Assembly (NCBI GenBank): GCA_021775875.1 | Contig: JAJFHA010000015.1 | Span: forward strand, 1-64,000 | DNA length: 64,000 nt | Direction: 5' to 3' | Source of the DNA: Hyphomicrobiales bacterium | GTDB taxonomy: Bacteria > Pseudomonadota > Alphaproteobacteria > Rhizobiales > NORP267 | In this document: in pieces, positions 7,332 to 16,107 of the stretch | Layout: every line of letters begins with the position of its first letter | Position numbering within the stretch: position 1 is the first letter of the stretch | Notes under the pieces: model-generated | What the model saw: the letters and a program-made list of their open reading frames with translations, nothing else | Database searches by the model: none | Told to the model about the DNA's origin: nothing | Position numbers and translations under genes: made by a program

Positions 7332-8369
7332 ATGAAACTGAAAAATATGATCAATGTGGTTGGCTGCCACGCCGAAGGCGAAGTGGGCCGGGTCATTACA
7401 GGGGGCGTCTTGCCGCCGCCCGGCGATACGTTGTTGGCGCAACAGCAATATCTGAAAAATCAGGCCGACGGGCTGCGCCGGTTTCTGCTTTATGAACCAA
7501 GAGGTGGCGCGTTCACCCATGCCAATCTGATTGTGCCGGCAAAAACACCGGGCGCGGTCGCCGGGTTCATCATTATGGAGCCGGATGATTATCCGCCCAT
7601 GTCGGGCTCCAACTCCATGTGTGTTGCGACCGTGTTGCTTGAGACCGGCATGGTGGAAATGGTCGAACCTGAAACCCGGATGAAACTCGATACGCCGGGT
7701 GGTGTGGTTGATATTCTTGCAACCTGCAAGGATGGCAAATGTGTGCGGGTTCAAACAACAAATGTCGCCAGCTTCGCGACCCATCTGGATCACTCACTTG
7801 AAGTTGAGGGACTTGGTACGATCAAGGTGGATGTTGCCTATGGCGGCGGGTTTTTCGTGATAGCCGATGGTGCGGCGCTTGGATTTTCCATTCAACGCGA
7901 CGAAGCCCGGCAGTTGGTGGAAGCGGGTGAAGCCATCAAGGCGGCGGCGCGGGAACAAATACCCGTCCAGCATCCGGAGTTTGAAGCCTTTAACGAAATC
8001 GTCTTCACGCAATTCACGTTGCCGATAGAAGAAAAAGGCGGACGCAAAAGCGGGCGCAACACAGTTGTTATTTCGCCCGGTAAACTGGACCGTTCACCCT
8101 GTGGTACTGGTACATCAGCACGCCTTGCCGTGCTTCACGCGAAGGGCGAAATTGCCGCAGGCGAAGCCTTTATGAGCTATTCGGTGATCGACAGCAAATT
8201 TGAAGCCCGGATCGAAGCCGTTGGCAAAGTGGGAAAATATGATGCTATCACGCCATCGATAGCCGGGCGGGCCTGGATTACAGGGTTTCACAATTATGGT
8301 CTGGACCCGGATGACCCGTTTCCTGAAGGCTATACTCTGGCGGATACCTGGTTTCGGGCGCTTGACTAG
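7332..8369 (+). CDS. Proline racemase family enzyme, Ser/Cys active-site type (hydroxyproline epimerase-like)
   Basis: A 345-residue proline-racemase-fold protein. The N-terminus reads NMINVVGCHAEGEVGRVITG and the C-terminal half carries DRSPCGTGTSARLAVLHAKG, whose Cys is the second catalytic thiol of the family. The first catalytic position reads MSGSNSMC, giving Ser where proline racemase has Cys. In this superfamily a Ser/Cys pair has been tied to hydroxyproline epimerases, Cys/Cys to proline racemase or 4-hydroxyproline epimerase, and Cys/Thr to trans-3-hydroxyproline dehydratase. This points to an epimerase, but not firmly. The ATG at 7332 follows a G-rich Shine-Dalgarno (GGGGTTGGGG); an in-frame upstream start at 7278 lacks family sequence. 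No proline or hydroxyproline catabolic gene adjoins it. Confidence 0.85.
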   Translation: MKLKNMINVVGCHAEGEVGRVITGGVLPPPGDTLLAQQQYLKNQADGLRRFLLYEPRGGAFTHANLIVPAKTPGAVAGFIIMEPDDYPPMSGSNSMCVATVLLETGMVEMVEPETRMKLDTPGGVVDILATCKDGKCVRVQTTNVASFATHLDHSLEVEGLGTIKVDVAYGGGFFVIADGAALGFSIQRDEARQLVEAGEAIKAAAREQIPVQHPEFEAFNEIVFTQFTLPIEEKGGRKSGRNTVVISPGKLDRSPCGTGTSARLAVLHAKGEIAAGEAFMSYSVIDSKFEARIEAVGKVGKYDAITPSIAGRAWITGFHNYGLDPDDPFPEGYTLADTWFRALD

Positions 8370-8420
8370 CGGGTTTGCGTTCCTGGGGCATTAAAGAAAT
8401 TTTCAGGCCCGGAAGCAATA

Positions 8421-8735
8421 ATGCGCGCCATGGGATTAGCACTCAACACAGCTATTTCAGGGTTGCACGCGGCAGAAGCCCGCGTTGCGACAGCCTCCAG
8501 CCGGATCACGGACATTGCGTGGGCTGAAATTTCTCAACCCGACCAGCCAATTTCTCCAAATGTGCAGGCCCCTGAACGTCCCGCCGGTATTCGTCCGCCA
8601 AGCGGTTTCAATGATGCAGGTCTGATCCGCGACGTTGTCGATTTGAAAGCTGCTGAAACCGGCTACAAAGTGGCCGCAAAAGTTTTGGCCGCCATTAAAG
8701 ATACCGAAGACAGCCTGCTTGATATTGTATCGTGA
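8421..8735 (+). CDS. Small flagellar basal-body-rod-like protein
   Basis: A 104-residue protein whose N-terminus (ALNTAISGLHAAEARVATAS) resembles the FlgB/FlgC/FlgE rod-family N-terminal helix, and whose C-terminus (DVVDLKAAETGYKVAAKVLA then AIKDTEDSLLDIVS) resembles the rod C-terminal helix that packs against it. The usual rod domains between them are replaced by about 45 Pro-rich residues. True FlgC is about 135 residues, so this is a shortened relative. No other flagellar gene is in the window. It begins 51 bp after the racemase-family gene. ATG 8421 has GGAAG upstream; ATG 8430 is an alternative. The assignment rests on the two end helices only. Confidence 0.6.
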   Translation: MRAMGLALNTAISGLHAAEARVATASSRITDIAWAEISQPDQPISPNVQAPERPAGIRPPSGFNDAGLIRDVVDLKAAETGYKVAAKVLAAIKDTEDSLLDIVS

Positions 8736-8805
8736 CATGGCGAATGCCGGTCTTGTTCGGGATCAGCAAAACCCCCAGATACCATTCAGGGTCTCGTGTC
8801 CTAAA

Positions 8806-9705
8806 TCATTGCTTTTGTCCGCTATCGGTGTCGATTTGTCCTTCCAACTGAGATCGATGGCTGCTAATTGCCGAGGCCATGAAACCGGAAAAAGCGCGGA
8901 GGCGGGCATTCGTTTTCATGTCCCGGTGGGTCAACAGCCACAGAACGTATCCAGGGTCTGGCTTTGCAGGCGACAATCGGCATAGGGATGGCTCGGAATC
9001 GCCAAGAAAACAGGGTAACAAGCCTATTCCCATTCCGGTCTTGCAGGCCTCGAATTGCACCATCACGCTTACAAATTGCCCTTTAACCGGGATATTTGGA
9101 AACGGGCTCTGCTTTACCCATTTGGTAGATTTTTTTCGGTCACCAAATCCAATCCAGCACGCAGAATCGGGGTCTTGCAGGTCGTGTTCCTCGATATAGC
9201 TTTTCGAGGCGTAGGGGGCGGATGCGCATGTCAGAAGCCGCTGGCCAATCAGGTGCTCAGGAGGATATTGCGCAAACCGCAATGCGATATCCGCTTCGCG
9301 ATAATCCAGATCAGCAGATTCATAACTGACTTCGACCTCAAGATCGATTTCCGGGTAGGCTTTGGCAAATGCAGTTAAATGGGGCATGAGCAAATTGGTG
9401 GCAAATGCGTCTATCATTGTAACACGAATCGGACCGCTGAGTTTGTGGTCCTGTCCAAGAATGCGGCGCTCGAGCCCTTCCAGCTCATCCTCAACCTGTT
9501 CGGCAACTTGGAGCATGTCTTCACCGACCGACGTCAAAACATAACCGCTCGGCAAGCGATCAAATAGCCGGACGGCGAGCTTCTCCTCCATGACGTCGAT
9601 GCGCCGGGCAACGGTTGAATGGCTGATACCCAGATTCTGCGCCGCGGCACGCACAGTGCCTGTCCGCATAAGGGCCATGAAAAGTTTGATATCTTCCCAA
9701 TTCAT
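8806..9705 (-). CDS. LysR family transcriptional regulator
   Basis: A 299-residue LysR-type regulator. Residues 1-60 are the winged helix (MNWEDIKLFMALMRTGTVRA, AAQNLGISHSTVARRIDVME, EKLAVRLFDR). A linker coiled coil (EQVEDELEGLERRILGQD) follows, then a periplasmic-binding-like effector domain. I set the start at ATG 9705, where the helix-turn-helix begins; the open frame extends to 9777 but the extra 24 residues are unlike the family. It is divergent from a small exported-protein gene 169 bp away, which is the usual arrangement of a LysR regulator with its target. The inducer is unknown. Confidence 0.92.
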   Translation of the reverse strand: MNWEDIKLFMALMRTGTVRAAAQNLGISHSTVARRIDVMEEKLAVRLFDRLPSGYVLTSVGEDMLQVAEQVEDELEGLERRILGQDHKLSGPIRVTMIDAFATNLLMPHLTAFAKAYPEIDLEVEVSYESADLDYREADIALRFAQYPPEHLIGQRLLTCASAPYASKSYIEEHDLQDPDSACWIGFGDRKKSTKWVKQSPFPNIPVKGQFVSVMVQFEACKTGMGIGLLPCFLGDSEPSLCRLSPAKPDPGYVLWLLTHRDMKTNARLRAFSGFMASAISSHRSQLEGQIDTDSGQKQ

Positions 9706-9873
9706 TTTGGCTGAGCTTGTCTTGTTTTTGATATTCAAAACTCCAAAAATAAATATTTTGTCCTGATAATAAGACATATAGGTTTGACGTTACTCAATCA
9801 ACCGTCTCCCGAAGAGATGCAAAACGGTCTCTCCCGGTTGCTGGGTAATTGTTAACAAACAAGCGAGACAGAA
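9706..9873. promoter_or_regulatory. AT-rich divergent LysR intergenic region with palindrome
   Basis: This 168-bp divergent region contains the perfect inverted repeat TTTTGA-TAT-TCAAAA at 9726-9740 and an imperfect one (CAAAAATA / ATATTTTG) just after it. LysR proteins usually bind T-N11-A palindromes in such positions to control themselves and the divergent gene. The assignment as operator is inference from position and symmetry. Confidence 0.35.
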
Positions 9874-10308
9874 ATGAAATACCTTTCAATTTTTCGCATC
9901 TTCTTTTTGGTGCTCGTAACTGCCTTCGGTTTTTCAGCCGTTTCAAATATGTACCCGAATACCGCCATACAAAATGCCTCGGCGGCTGGCGGACAAGCCT
10001 ATTTTGTAGATCTGTTATATCTACAAGAAGGTAAAACTCCGGAAGATGCACAGGTTTACTTTGATAAAGTCGAGCCGATTATAGCGAGACACGGCCTTGA
10101 GCGCATTGCTCCGGGATTTGTCATAACAAGTGTTATGGCTGGCGAGGCAAGTCCCGAACTTGTCAATGTCTGGACGGTCAGTGACCCGCAACATACCTTT
10201 GCTAATATTTTTGCCGACCCGGCTTATCTGGAGAATGTTCCATTGCGGAATTCTCTTTTCGATATGGCTCGTTCGCATATGTTCATGATGCGGGCTGCCG
10301 GACACTAG
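9874..10308 (+). CDS. Small exported protein, possible ABM/DUF1330-like fold
   Basis: A 144-residue protein with an N-terminal signal peptide (YLSIFRIFFLVLVTAFGFSA) and likely cleavage near residues 36-40 after the small-residue stretch ASAAGG. The mature part (AYFVDLLYLQEGKTPEDAQV, YFDKVEPIIARHGLERIAPG, NVWTVSDPQHTFANIFADPA) has the beta-alpha-beta pattern and spacing of dimeric alpha-beta-barrel domains such as DUF1330 or ABM. I do not recognise it as a named family. It is divergent from the LysR regulator and probably its target. Confidence 0.65.
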   Translation: MKYLSIFRIFFLVLVTAFGFSAVSNMYPNTAIQNASAAGGQAYFVDLLYLQEGKTPEDAQVYFDKVEPIIARHGLERIAPGFVITSVMAGEASPELVNVWTVSDPQHTFANIFADPAYLENVPLRNSLFDMARSHMFMMRAAGH

Positions 10309-10364
10309 TTTCCGGAACCATAGGGTCAAAATACCGGTCAGCAGAGCAAACCTGACAGACCCAA

Positions 10365-10437
10365 ATGTGCCCGGAGCAGGAAAGTTGCGATTTTGGATTT
10401 CCAGGTTATGCAATTTTTCGAGACGTTCCGGGCACAT
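10365..10437. repeat. Long inverted repeat between convergent genes
   Basis: ATGTGCCCGGA at 10365-10375 is perfectly complementary to TCCGGGCACAT at 10427-10437, with 51 nt between. The interior also holds TGGA-TT-TCCA (about 10394-10403). It sits between the ends of the small exported protein gene and the AhpD-like gene. It could be a terminator-like fold or a structured RNA; no T run follows. Confidence 0.5.
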
Positions 10438-10478
10438 CTCAAAACCAGAGGAAGTCAGTTGATCGACCACCATAATTG

Positions 10479-11063
10479 TTACCGCGCCATAGCATGATAT
10501 TCGTCATTTGGGCGCATATCGGTCGCCGCAGCCATGCGGTTGGTCATATTAAAGAAGCTTGCGACTGCGGCGATATCCCAGATATCGCGTTCAGAAAAAT
10601 TGTAATCACGAAGCGCCTGGCGGTCAGCTTCGATGATTTCATCAGGGTGATCCGTTAGTTTCACAGCAAAATCGAGCATCGCATTCTGGCGCTCATCAAG
10701 TTCAGCGGCGCGGTAATTCATGACAAGTTTTTCGCCAAGGCTGGGGTCGCCAGATAATTGGCGAACCGCCGCGCCATGGGCGGTCAGGCAATAGAAACAA
10801 TGATTTTGAGAGGATACCGCGACCGCTATCATTTCCCGTTCCAGCTTTGAGAGCCCGGAATCGGCTAGCATCAGGTCGTTATACATGCCCATAAAAGCGC
10901 GGAGTTTGTCTGTGTCAAAGCTGTAAGCACGCAGAACATTCGGGACCATTCCAAGCTTTTCATCACATTTGTTGAAATAGGCCTTCAGGTCATCATCCAT
11001 CTGGCTGGTCTCTGGCAATTGAATATCAAGAGCGATCGCTTCTGCGGATCTGGCTGTGCTCAC
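10479..11063 (-). CDS. AhpD-family peroxidase-related protein
   Basis: A 194-residue protein of the alkylhydroperoxidase AhpD-like/carboxymuconolactone decarboxylase fold. The redox site is CFYCLTAHGAAVRQLSGDPS, a CxxC followed by His three residues later, with upstream LSKLEREMIAVAVSSQNH typical of uncharacterised peroxidase-related enzymes. The C-terminal helix (NFSERDIWDIAAVASFFNMT) also fits. Such enzymes reduce peroxides with thiol or dihydrolipoamide donors. It is divergent from the NAD-GDH gene and has no obvious redox partner nearby. Confidence 0.88.
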   Translation of the reverse strand: MSTARSAEAIALDIQLPETSQMDDDLKAYFNKCDEKLGMVPNVLRAYSFDTDKLRAFMGMYNDLMLADSGLSKLEREMIAVAVSSQNHCFYCLTAHGAAVRQLSGDPSLGEKLVMNYRAAELDERQNAMLDFAVKLTDHPDEIIEADRQALRDYNFSERDIWDIAAVASFFNMTNRMAAATDMRPNDEYHAMAR

Positions 11064-11244
11064 ATTCGTCTCCTTTGAGGCTGCGTTTGCTCAATTAGAT
11101 CGTGCCAAGGGGTTTGGCTCAAGACATTGAATTGAGTATTTCAGGGAATTTAATCGACATTTGGAGAAGTTTAGCCAAAATTTACCATGATTACATTTTT
11201 TGAGTCGCATATTTCTTTGACACATTCGAAGCAGGGGAATTTTC

Positions 11245-14200
11245 ATGTCATTTGGCGATCAATCAATACAGAAAATTATCGGAGAAATTGTATCCGTCGC
11301 CGGGAAACGGAACAAAGCCAGTGCCAGTGATAAAACATTTATTGCAGCGCTTTATGCGGGCGCAACCAAAGACGAGCTGGAACAATATGAACGTGCTGAA
11401 CTTGCTGAAGTTGGCATGGCAGCGTCTAAATTCCACACCAGTTACAAAGTCGGCAAAGGCAAGATTCGCATTTCCAGTCCTGACGTGACAGCGCGTTCGG
11501 ATTTTGGTCTGGAAGAACCGGTTTCAGTGATCGAGGTTCTTAACGAAAATATGCCCTTCCTGGTTGATTCAATCATGGGGGAATTGCAGGAGCGCAGCTA
11601 CCGGATACATCTGGTCCTGCATCCAATCCTTGAAACAAAGCGCAGTGGTGCGGGCACCTACAGCAAAGCCGCCAGCGTTGTCCCGGTTCGTGAAAGCTTC
11701 ATTCATATCCATGTAGACCGCATTGAATCTGATGATGAACGTAAAGATCTGAAAGACTCACTGGAGAAAATTTTAACCGATGTGCGCGTTGTCGTTGCCG
11801 ACTGGCGGCGGATGATGGGGCGTCTTGATAATGCGGTCGATGCGTTTCAAACCAGCCCGCCGCCGATTCCGGTGGATGAGATCGCTGAAGGCCTGCATTT
11901 TCTCCGCTGGCTGATCGAAGCTAATTTCACCTTTCTCGGGATGCGGGAATATTCTTTCGATCCGGAAAAGCCGGAATCGCGTTTCCGGCCAGTTAAAGGA
12001 ACTGGCCTCGGCATCCTTCGGGATCCCGACCTGAAAGTCCTGCGCCGGGGTAGCGATTTAGTGTCATTCACACCGGAGCTGCGCGAATTTTTGATGCAGC
12101 CTGTGCCGTTGATTGTCACCAAGGCAAATGTAAGATCACTGGTTCATCGCCGTACCCACATGGACTATATCGGTGTGAAACTATTTACCGAAGACGGTAA
12201 ACTGTCGGGCGAATTACGCATTGTCGGCCTGTTCACATCAACGGCCTATACCCGTAGCACACGCAACATTCCGTACCTGCGGCGCAAGGTGGATTATGTC
12301 TTGCGGGCAACCGGGTATGATGAGGAAAGCCATACTGGCAAGGCGTTGCAGAATATTCTTGAACAATATCCGCGCGACGAATTGTTCCAGATCGAACCAG
12401 ACATCCTGGCGCGGTTTGCACTTGCTGTTCAGCATTTGAATGAGCATCCCCGGATCAGGGTTTTGGCGCGAGTGGATAAGTTTGACCGGTTTGTTTCGGT
12501 CCTTGTTTTTGTCCCCAAAGACAGATTCACGACCGAAGTTCAGGAAGAGGTTGGGCAATATCTGGCAACTAAATTTGATGGCCGGGTATCGGCATTTTAC
12601 CCGACATTCCCGGATGGGATGTTGGCTCGGGTCCATTTCATTATTGGCCGCTATCGCGGAGAAACGCCGAGGCCGGAACAGGCGAGGCTGGAAGCCGACA
12701 TCGCGAATATTGTGCGCAACTGGGACGATCGGTTGCATGCAGCGCTGGCTAGTGGCGCAGAACTCTCAAAGCTGGATGAATTGCGCTCCCGTTTTTCAGG
12801 CGCATTTTCCGGTGCTTACCAAGAAGCTTTTGGGGCGGATCAGGCGGTAAGCGATATCGCTGTTATGGAAGAGATAGCCGGATCCACAAATATTGCCGTC
12901 GATTTCCTGAACCAAAACCCCGATGGTGACGCGAAGCCGGGCCTGAAATTATTTAGCCCTGACACCCCAATCGCTCTTTCGGAGCGGGTGCCGATGCTTG
13001 AAAATATGGGTTTCAACGTCATCAGTGAACGGTCTTACCAGATCAACCCTCATGAACGCGGGCATGTGTCGCTTCATGAAATGGTGCTTGATGTGGCCGA
13101 CGGCGGGGCAATTGATCTCGCCAAAAGCGGACCATTGCTGGAAGATTGTTTCAAAGCAATTTGGGCAGGCAAAGCCGAAAATGACGGATATATCGGTCTC
13201 GTTCTGCGGGCCGGTCTGTCGTGGCGTCAGGTTTCGATCATTCAGGCTTATAGCCGGTATTTGCGTCAGGCCCGGATACCGTTCAGTCAGGACTATATGT
13301 GGACGACGCTGAACCATCATCCGGCCATAGCGGCTGATCTGGTGGCTTTGTTTGAAGCCCGCTTTTCAACCGACACGAAGGAAGATGCCAAGGCCCGCAT
13401 GCGGACAAGCGACCGGATCATCAAGCGAATTCTCAAAGCCCTGGAATCTGTTGAAAGCCTTGATGAAGACCGGATTGTTCGCCGCTTCGTCAATCTCATA
13501 TCTTCAACATTACGGACAAATTACTGGCAGCGGGAAGAGAATGGTGATCTCAGGGCAACCCTGTCGCTGAAACTGGATTCACGCGCTATCGATGAGCTTC
13601 CGGCTCCACGACCATACCGCGAAATATTTGTCTTCAGCCCCCGGGTGGAAGGCGTGCATCTGCGCTTTGGTGCGGTTGCCCGAGGAGGTTTGCGATGGTC
13701 CGACCGGCCCCAGGATTTCCGCACTGAGGTACTCGGACTGGTAAAAGCCCAGCAAGTCAAAAATGCCGTGATCGTCCCGGTCGGGTCGAAGGGCGGCTTT
13801 GTTCCCAAACTGATGCCCGCCAATCCGGGCCGGGAAGAATTCATGGCGGAAGGTATCGCGACCTACAAATTATTTGTCGGTTCGCTGCTGGACATCACCG
13901 ATAATCTTGATGGGGACAAGGTGATCCCGCCAAAGAATGTGGTTCGTCATGATGGCGACGACCCCTATCTGGTGGTTGCTGCCGACAAGGGAACCGCGTC
14001 CTTTTCAGATATCGCAAATGGCCTCGCCGACGAGCGTGGTTTCTGGCTGTCCGATGCCTTCGCCTCTGGCGGTTCGGTTGGCTATGACCACAAAAAAATG
14101 GGCATTACCGCGCGCGGTGGCTGGGAAGCTGTTAAACGTCATTTCCGCGAGATCGATCACGATATCCAGACCCAACCATTTACAGTTGTTGGTGTCGGCG

Positions 14201-16068
14201 ACATGTCAGGAGATGTGTTTGGCAATGGCATGTTGCTGTCTGAAAAAATCAGATTGCTGGCGGCTTTTGATCATCGCGACATTTTCATTGATCCCGATCC
14301 CGATCCGGCAAAATCGTTCAAAGAGCGCGAGCGGTTGTTCAATCTGGAACGTTCAACCTGGAACGATTATAGCGCCAAGCTGATTTCGAAAGGCGGCGGG
14401 ATATTTTCGCGCCGTGATAAATCAATCCCGCTCTCCAGCCAGATGCAGGATCTTCTCGACCTCAAAAAAGCCAACGCAACGCCTAACGAAATCATCAACG
14501 CCATTTTGAAAGCACAGGCCGATCTCCTCTGGTTTGGTGGCATCGGAACTTATATCCGGGCTTCTTCAGAGACCGATGATGAAGTGGGTGATCGTTCAAG
14601 CGATGCTTTCCGTATCACGGCCCAGGAATTGCGGGTCAAGGTGATCGGTGAAGGGGCCAATCTTGGCGTCACACAAAAAGCCAGGATTGAATTTGCCGGT
14701 CTTGGCGGACGGGTCAATTCAGACGCTATCGATAATTCCGCCGGGGTGAATTCCTCCGACGTTGAGGTGAATATCAAAATCGCCCTTGGCACCGCGGTGC
14801 GTGATAATCGTTTGAAAATACCAGCGCGCAACAAATTGCTTGCCAGCATGACCAGCGATGTGGCCGGATTGGTGTTGCGCAACAATTATCTGCAAACTCT
14901 GGCGCTTTCGTTGGCGCAGCGGCGCGGCATGTCTGATTTCGGATTCCAGGTACGGCTGATCCAGGATCTGGAATCGCGTGATTTGCTAGACCGCCACGTG
15001 GAAGACCTGCCGGACGACATGACGCTGATGGAGCGGGAACATGCCAGCGAATCTTTCACCCGGCCAGAGCTGGCAGTATTGTTGGCGTATGCCAAAATCA
15101 CGTTGTATGACGATATGTTGGCGAGCAGCGTGCCGGATGATGAATATCTCGGCAAAGAGCTGATGAGGTATTTTCCGCAAGCGCTGCAAAAGAAACACGA
15201 GGACGATATCGGTGGCCACAGGCTGCGCCGCGAGGTCGTCGCGACCATGCTGGCAAACTCCATGATCAATCGGGGCGGGCCTACCTTGATTAGCCGACTG
15301 GTAGATCAAACCGGCGCAGATGTGGGTGATATTTCGGCAGCCTATGCGGTCGTTCGCGATAGTTTCCGGATGGGTGACCTTCACGGCGAACTGGATAAAC
15401 TGGATAGTCGCATTCCAGGCATGCTCCAGATCGATCTCTATATAGCGGTTCAATCGCTGTTGCGGGCTCAGATGATCTGGTTCCTGCGTCACGCGCCCTT
15501 GCAAGACGGGATTGGGTCGTTGGTAGAACGGTATGGCGAAGGGATCGAAACCATCCGCACCCATATGTCGTCATTCCTGCCTGCAGCTAATATGCGTACT
15601 CTGAAAGAAGATGCCGGGAAACTTGAAGAACAGGGTGTTCCTGCTCCGCTTGCCATTCGTATTGCCGGGTTGGATATTTTGGAAACGGCGCCAGATATTG
15701 TGCTGGTGGCCGGACGTACAGGGAAATCAGTAGTAGAGGTGGCGAAAGTATTTTTCGCCCTCGCAGCATTTTTTGGTACCGACCAATTGGTTACGATCTC
15801 GCGGGATCTGGATGTGCCTGATTATTATGACCGTCTCGCACTTGGTCGGGCGCTTGATCTTATGTCTGAAGGATTGCGACAAATCACCGCTCAGGTACTC
15901 AAAACTGGTAAAACCGGGCAAGCGGCGATTGATGCCTGGCAGGGCAGCCGCGAGAAAGATGTGACGCGGACCCGGCAAGCCCTGGCAGATATTGCTGGTG
16001 GCGGTGAAGCTAGCCTGTCGCGGCTTGCGGTCGGTGCCTCTATGCTAGGGGATCTTGTGCGTGACTGA
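11245..16068 (+). CDS. gdhB: NAD-specific glutamate dehydrogenase, large (about 180 kDa) type
   Basis: A 1,607-residue L-GDH of the large family found in proteobacteria and actinobacteria, which oxidatively deaminates glutamate to 2-oxoglutarate. The N-terminal half carries ACT-like regulatory regions (VIEVLNENMPFLVDSIMGEL; LHPILETKRS). The catalytic core includes GGLRWSDRPQDFRTEVLGLV (about 814-833), the lysine loop PVGSKGGFVPK (about 844-854) and the nucleotide-binding stretch GVGDMSGDVFGNGMLLSE (about 984). A C-terminal helical region of about 350 residues follows. Length is normal for the family and there is no frameshift. GGGGA lies seven bases before the ATG. Divergent from the AhpD-like gene. 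Confidence 0.96.
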   Translation: MSFGDQSIQKIIGEIVSVAGKRNKASASDKTFIAALYAGATKDELEQYERAELAEVGMAASKFHTSYKVGKGKIRISSPDVTARSDFGLEEPVSVIEVLNENMPFLVDSIMGELQERSYRIHLVLHPILETKRSGAGTYSKAASVVPVRESFIHIHVDRIESDDERKDLKDSLEKILTDVRVVVADWRRMMGRLDNAVDAFQTSPPPIPVDEIAEGLHFLRWLIEANFTFLGMREYSFDPEKPESRFRPVKGTGLGILRDPDLKVLRRGSDLVSFTPELREFLMQPVPLIVTKANVRSLVHRRTHMDYIGVKLFTEDGKLSGELRIVGLFTSTAYTRSTRNIPYLRRKVDYVLRATGYDEESHTGKALQNILEQYPRDELFQIEPDILARFALAVQHLNEHPRIRVLARVDKFDRFVSVLVFVPKDRFTTEVQEEVGQYLATKFDGRVSAFYPTFPDGMLARVHFIIGRYRGETPRPEQARLEADIANIVRNWDDRLHAALASGAELSKLDELRSRFSGAFSGAYQEAFGADQAVSDIAVMEEIAGSTNIAVDFLNQNPDGDAKPGLKLFSPDTPIALSERVPMLENMGFNVISERSYQINPHERGHVSLHEMVLDVADGGAIDLAKSGPLLEDCFKAIWAGKAENDGYIGLVLRAGLSWRQVSIIQAYSRYLRQARIPFSQDYMWTTLNHHPAIAADLVALFEARFSTDTKEDAKARMRTSDRIIKRILKALESVESLDEDRIVRRFVNLISSTLRTNYWQREENGDLRATLSLKLDSRAIDELPAPRPYREIFVFSPRVEGVHLRFGAVARGGLRWSDRPQDFRTEVLGLVKAQQVKNAVIVPVGSKGGFVPKLMPANPGREEFMAEGIATYKLFVGSLLDITDNLDGDKVIPPKNVVRHDGDDPYLVVAADKGTASFSDIANGLADERGFWLSDAFASGGSVGYDHKKMGITARGGWEAVKRHFREIDHDIQTQPFTVVGVGDMSGDVFGNGMLLSEKIRLLAAFDHRDIFIDPDPDPAKSFKERERLFNLERSTWNDYSAKLISKGGGIFSRRDKSIPLSSQMQDLLDLKKANATPNEIINAILKAQADLLWFGGIGTYIRASSETDDEVGDRSSDAFRITAQELRVKVIGEGANLGVTQKARIEFAGLGGRVNSDAIDNSAGVNSSDVEVNIKIALGTAVRDNRLKIPARNKLLASMTSDVAGLVLRNNYLQTLALSLAQRRGMSDFGFQVRLIQDLESRDLLDRHVEDLPDDMTLMEREHASESFTRPELAVLLAYAKITLYDDMLASSVPDDEYLGKELMRYFPQALQKKHEDDIGGHRLRREVVATMLANSMINRGGPTLISRLVDQTGADVGDISAAYAVVRDSFRMGDLHGELDKLDSRIPGMLQIDLYIAVQSLLRAQMIWFLRHAPLQDGIGSLVERYGEGIETIRTHMSSFLPAANMRTLKEDAGKLEEQGVPAPLAIRIAGLDILETAPDIVLVAGRTGKSVVEVAKVFFALAAFFGTDQLVTISRDLDVPDYYDRLALGRALDLMSEGLRQITAQVLKTGKTGQAAIDAWQGSREKDVTRTRQALADIAGGGEASLSRLAVGASMLGDLVRD

Positions 16069-16107
16069 TCAGGTTGTACCGGCAGATGGTTTTTTGGCAA
16101 AGGCCCT

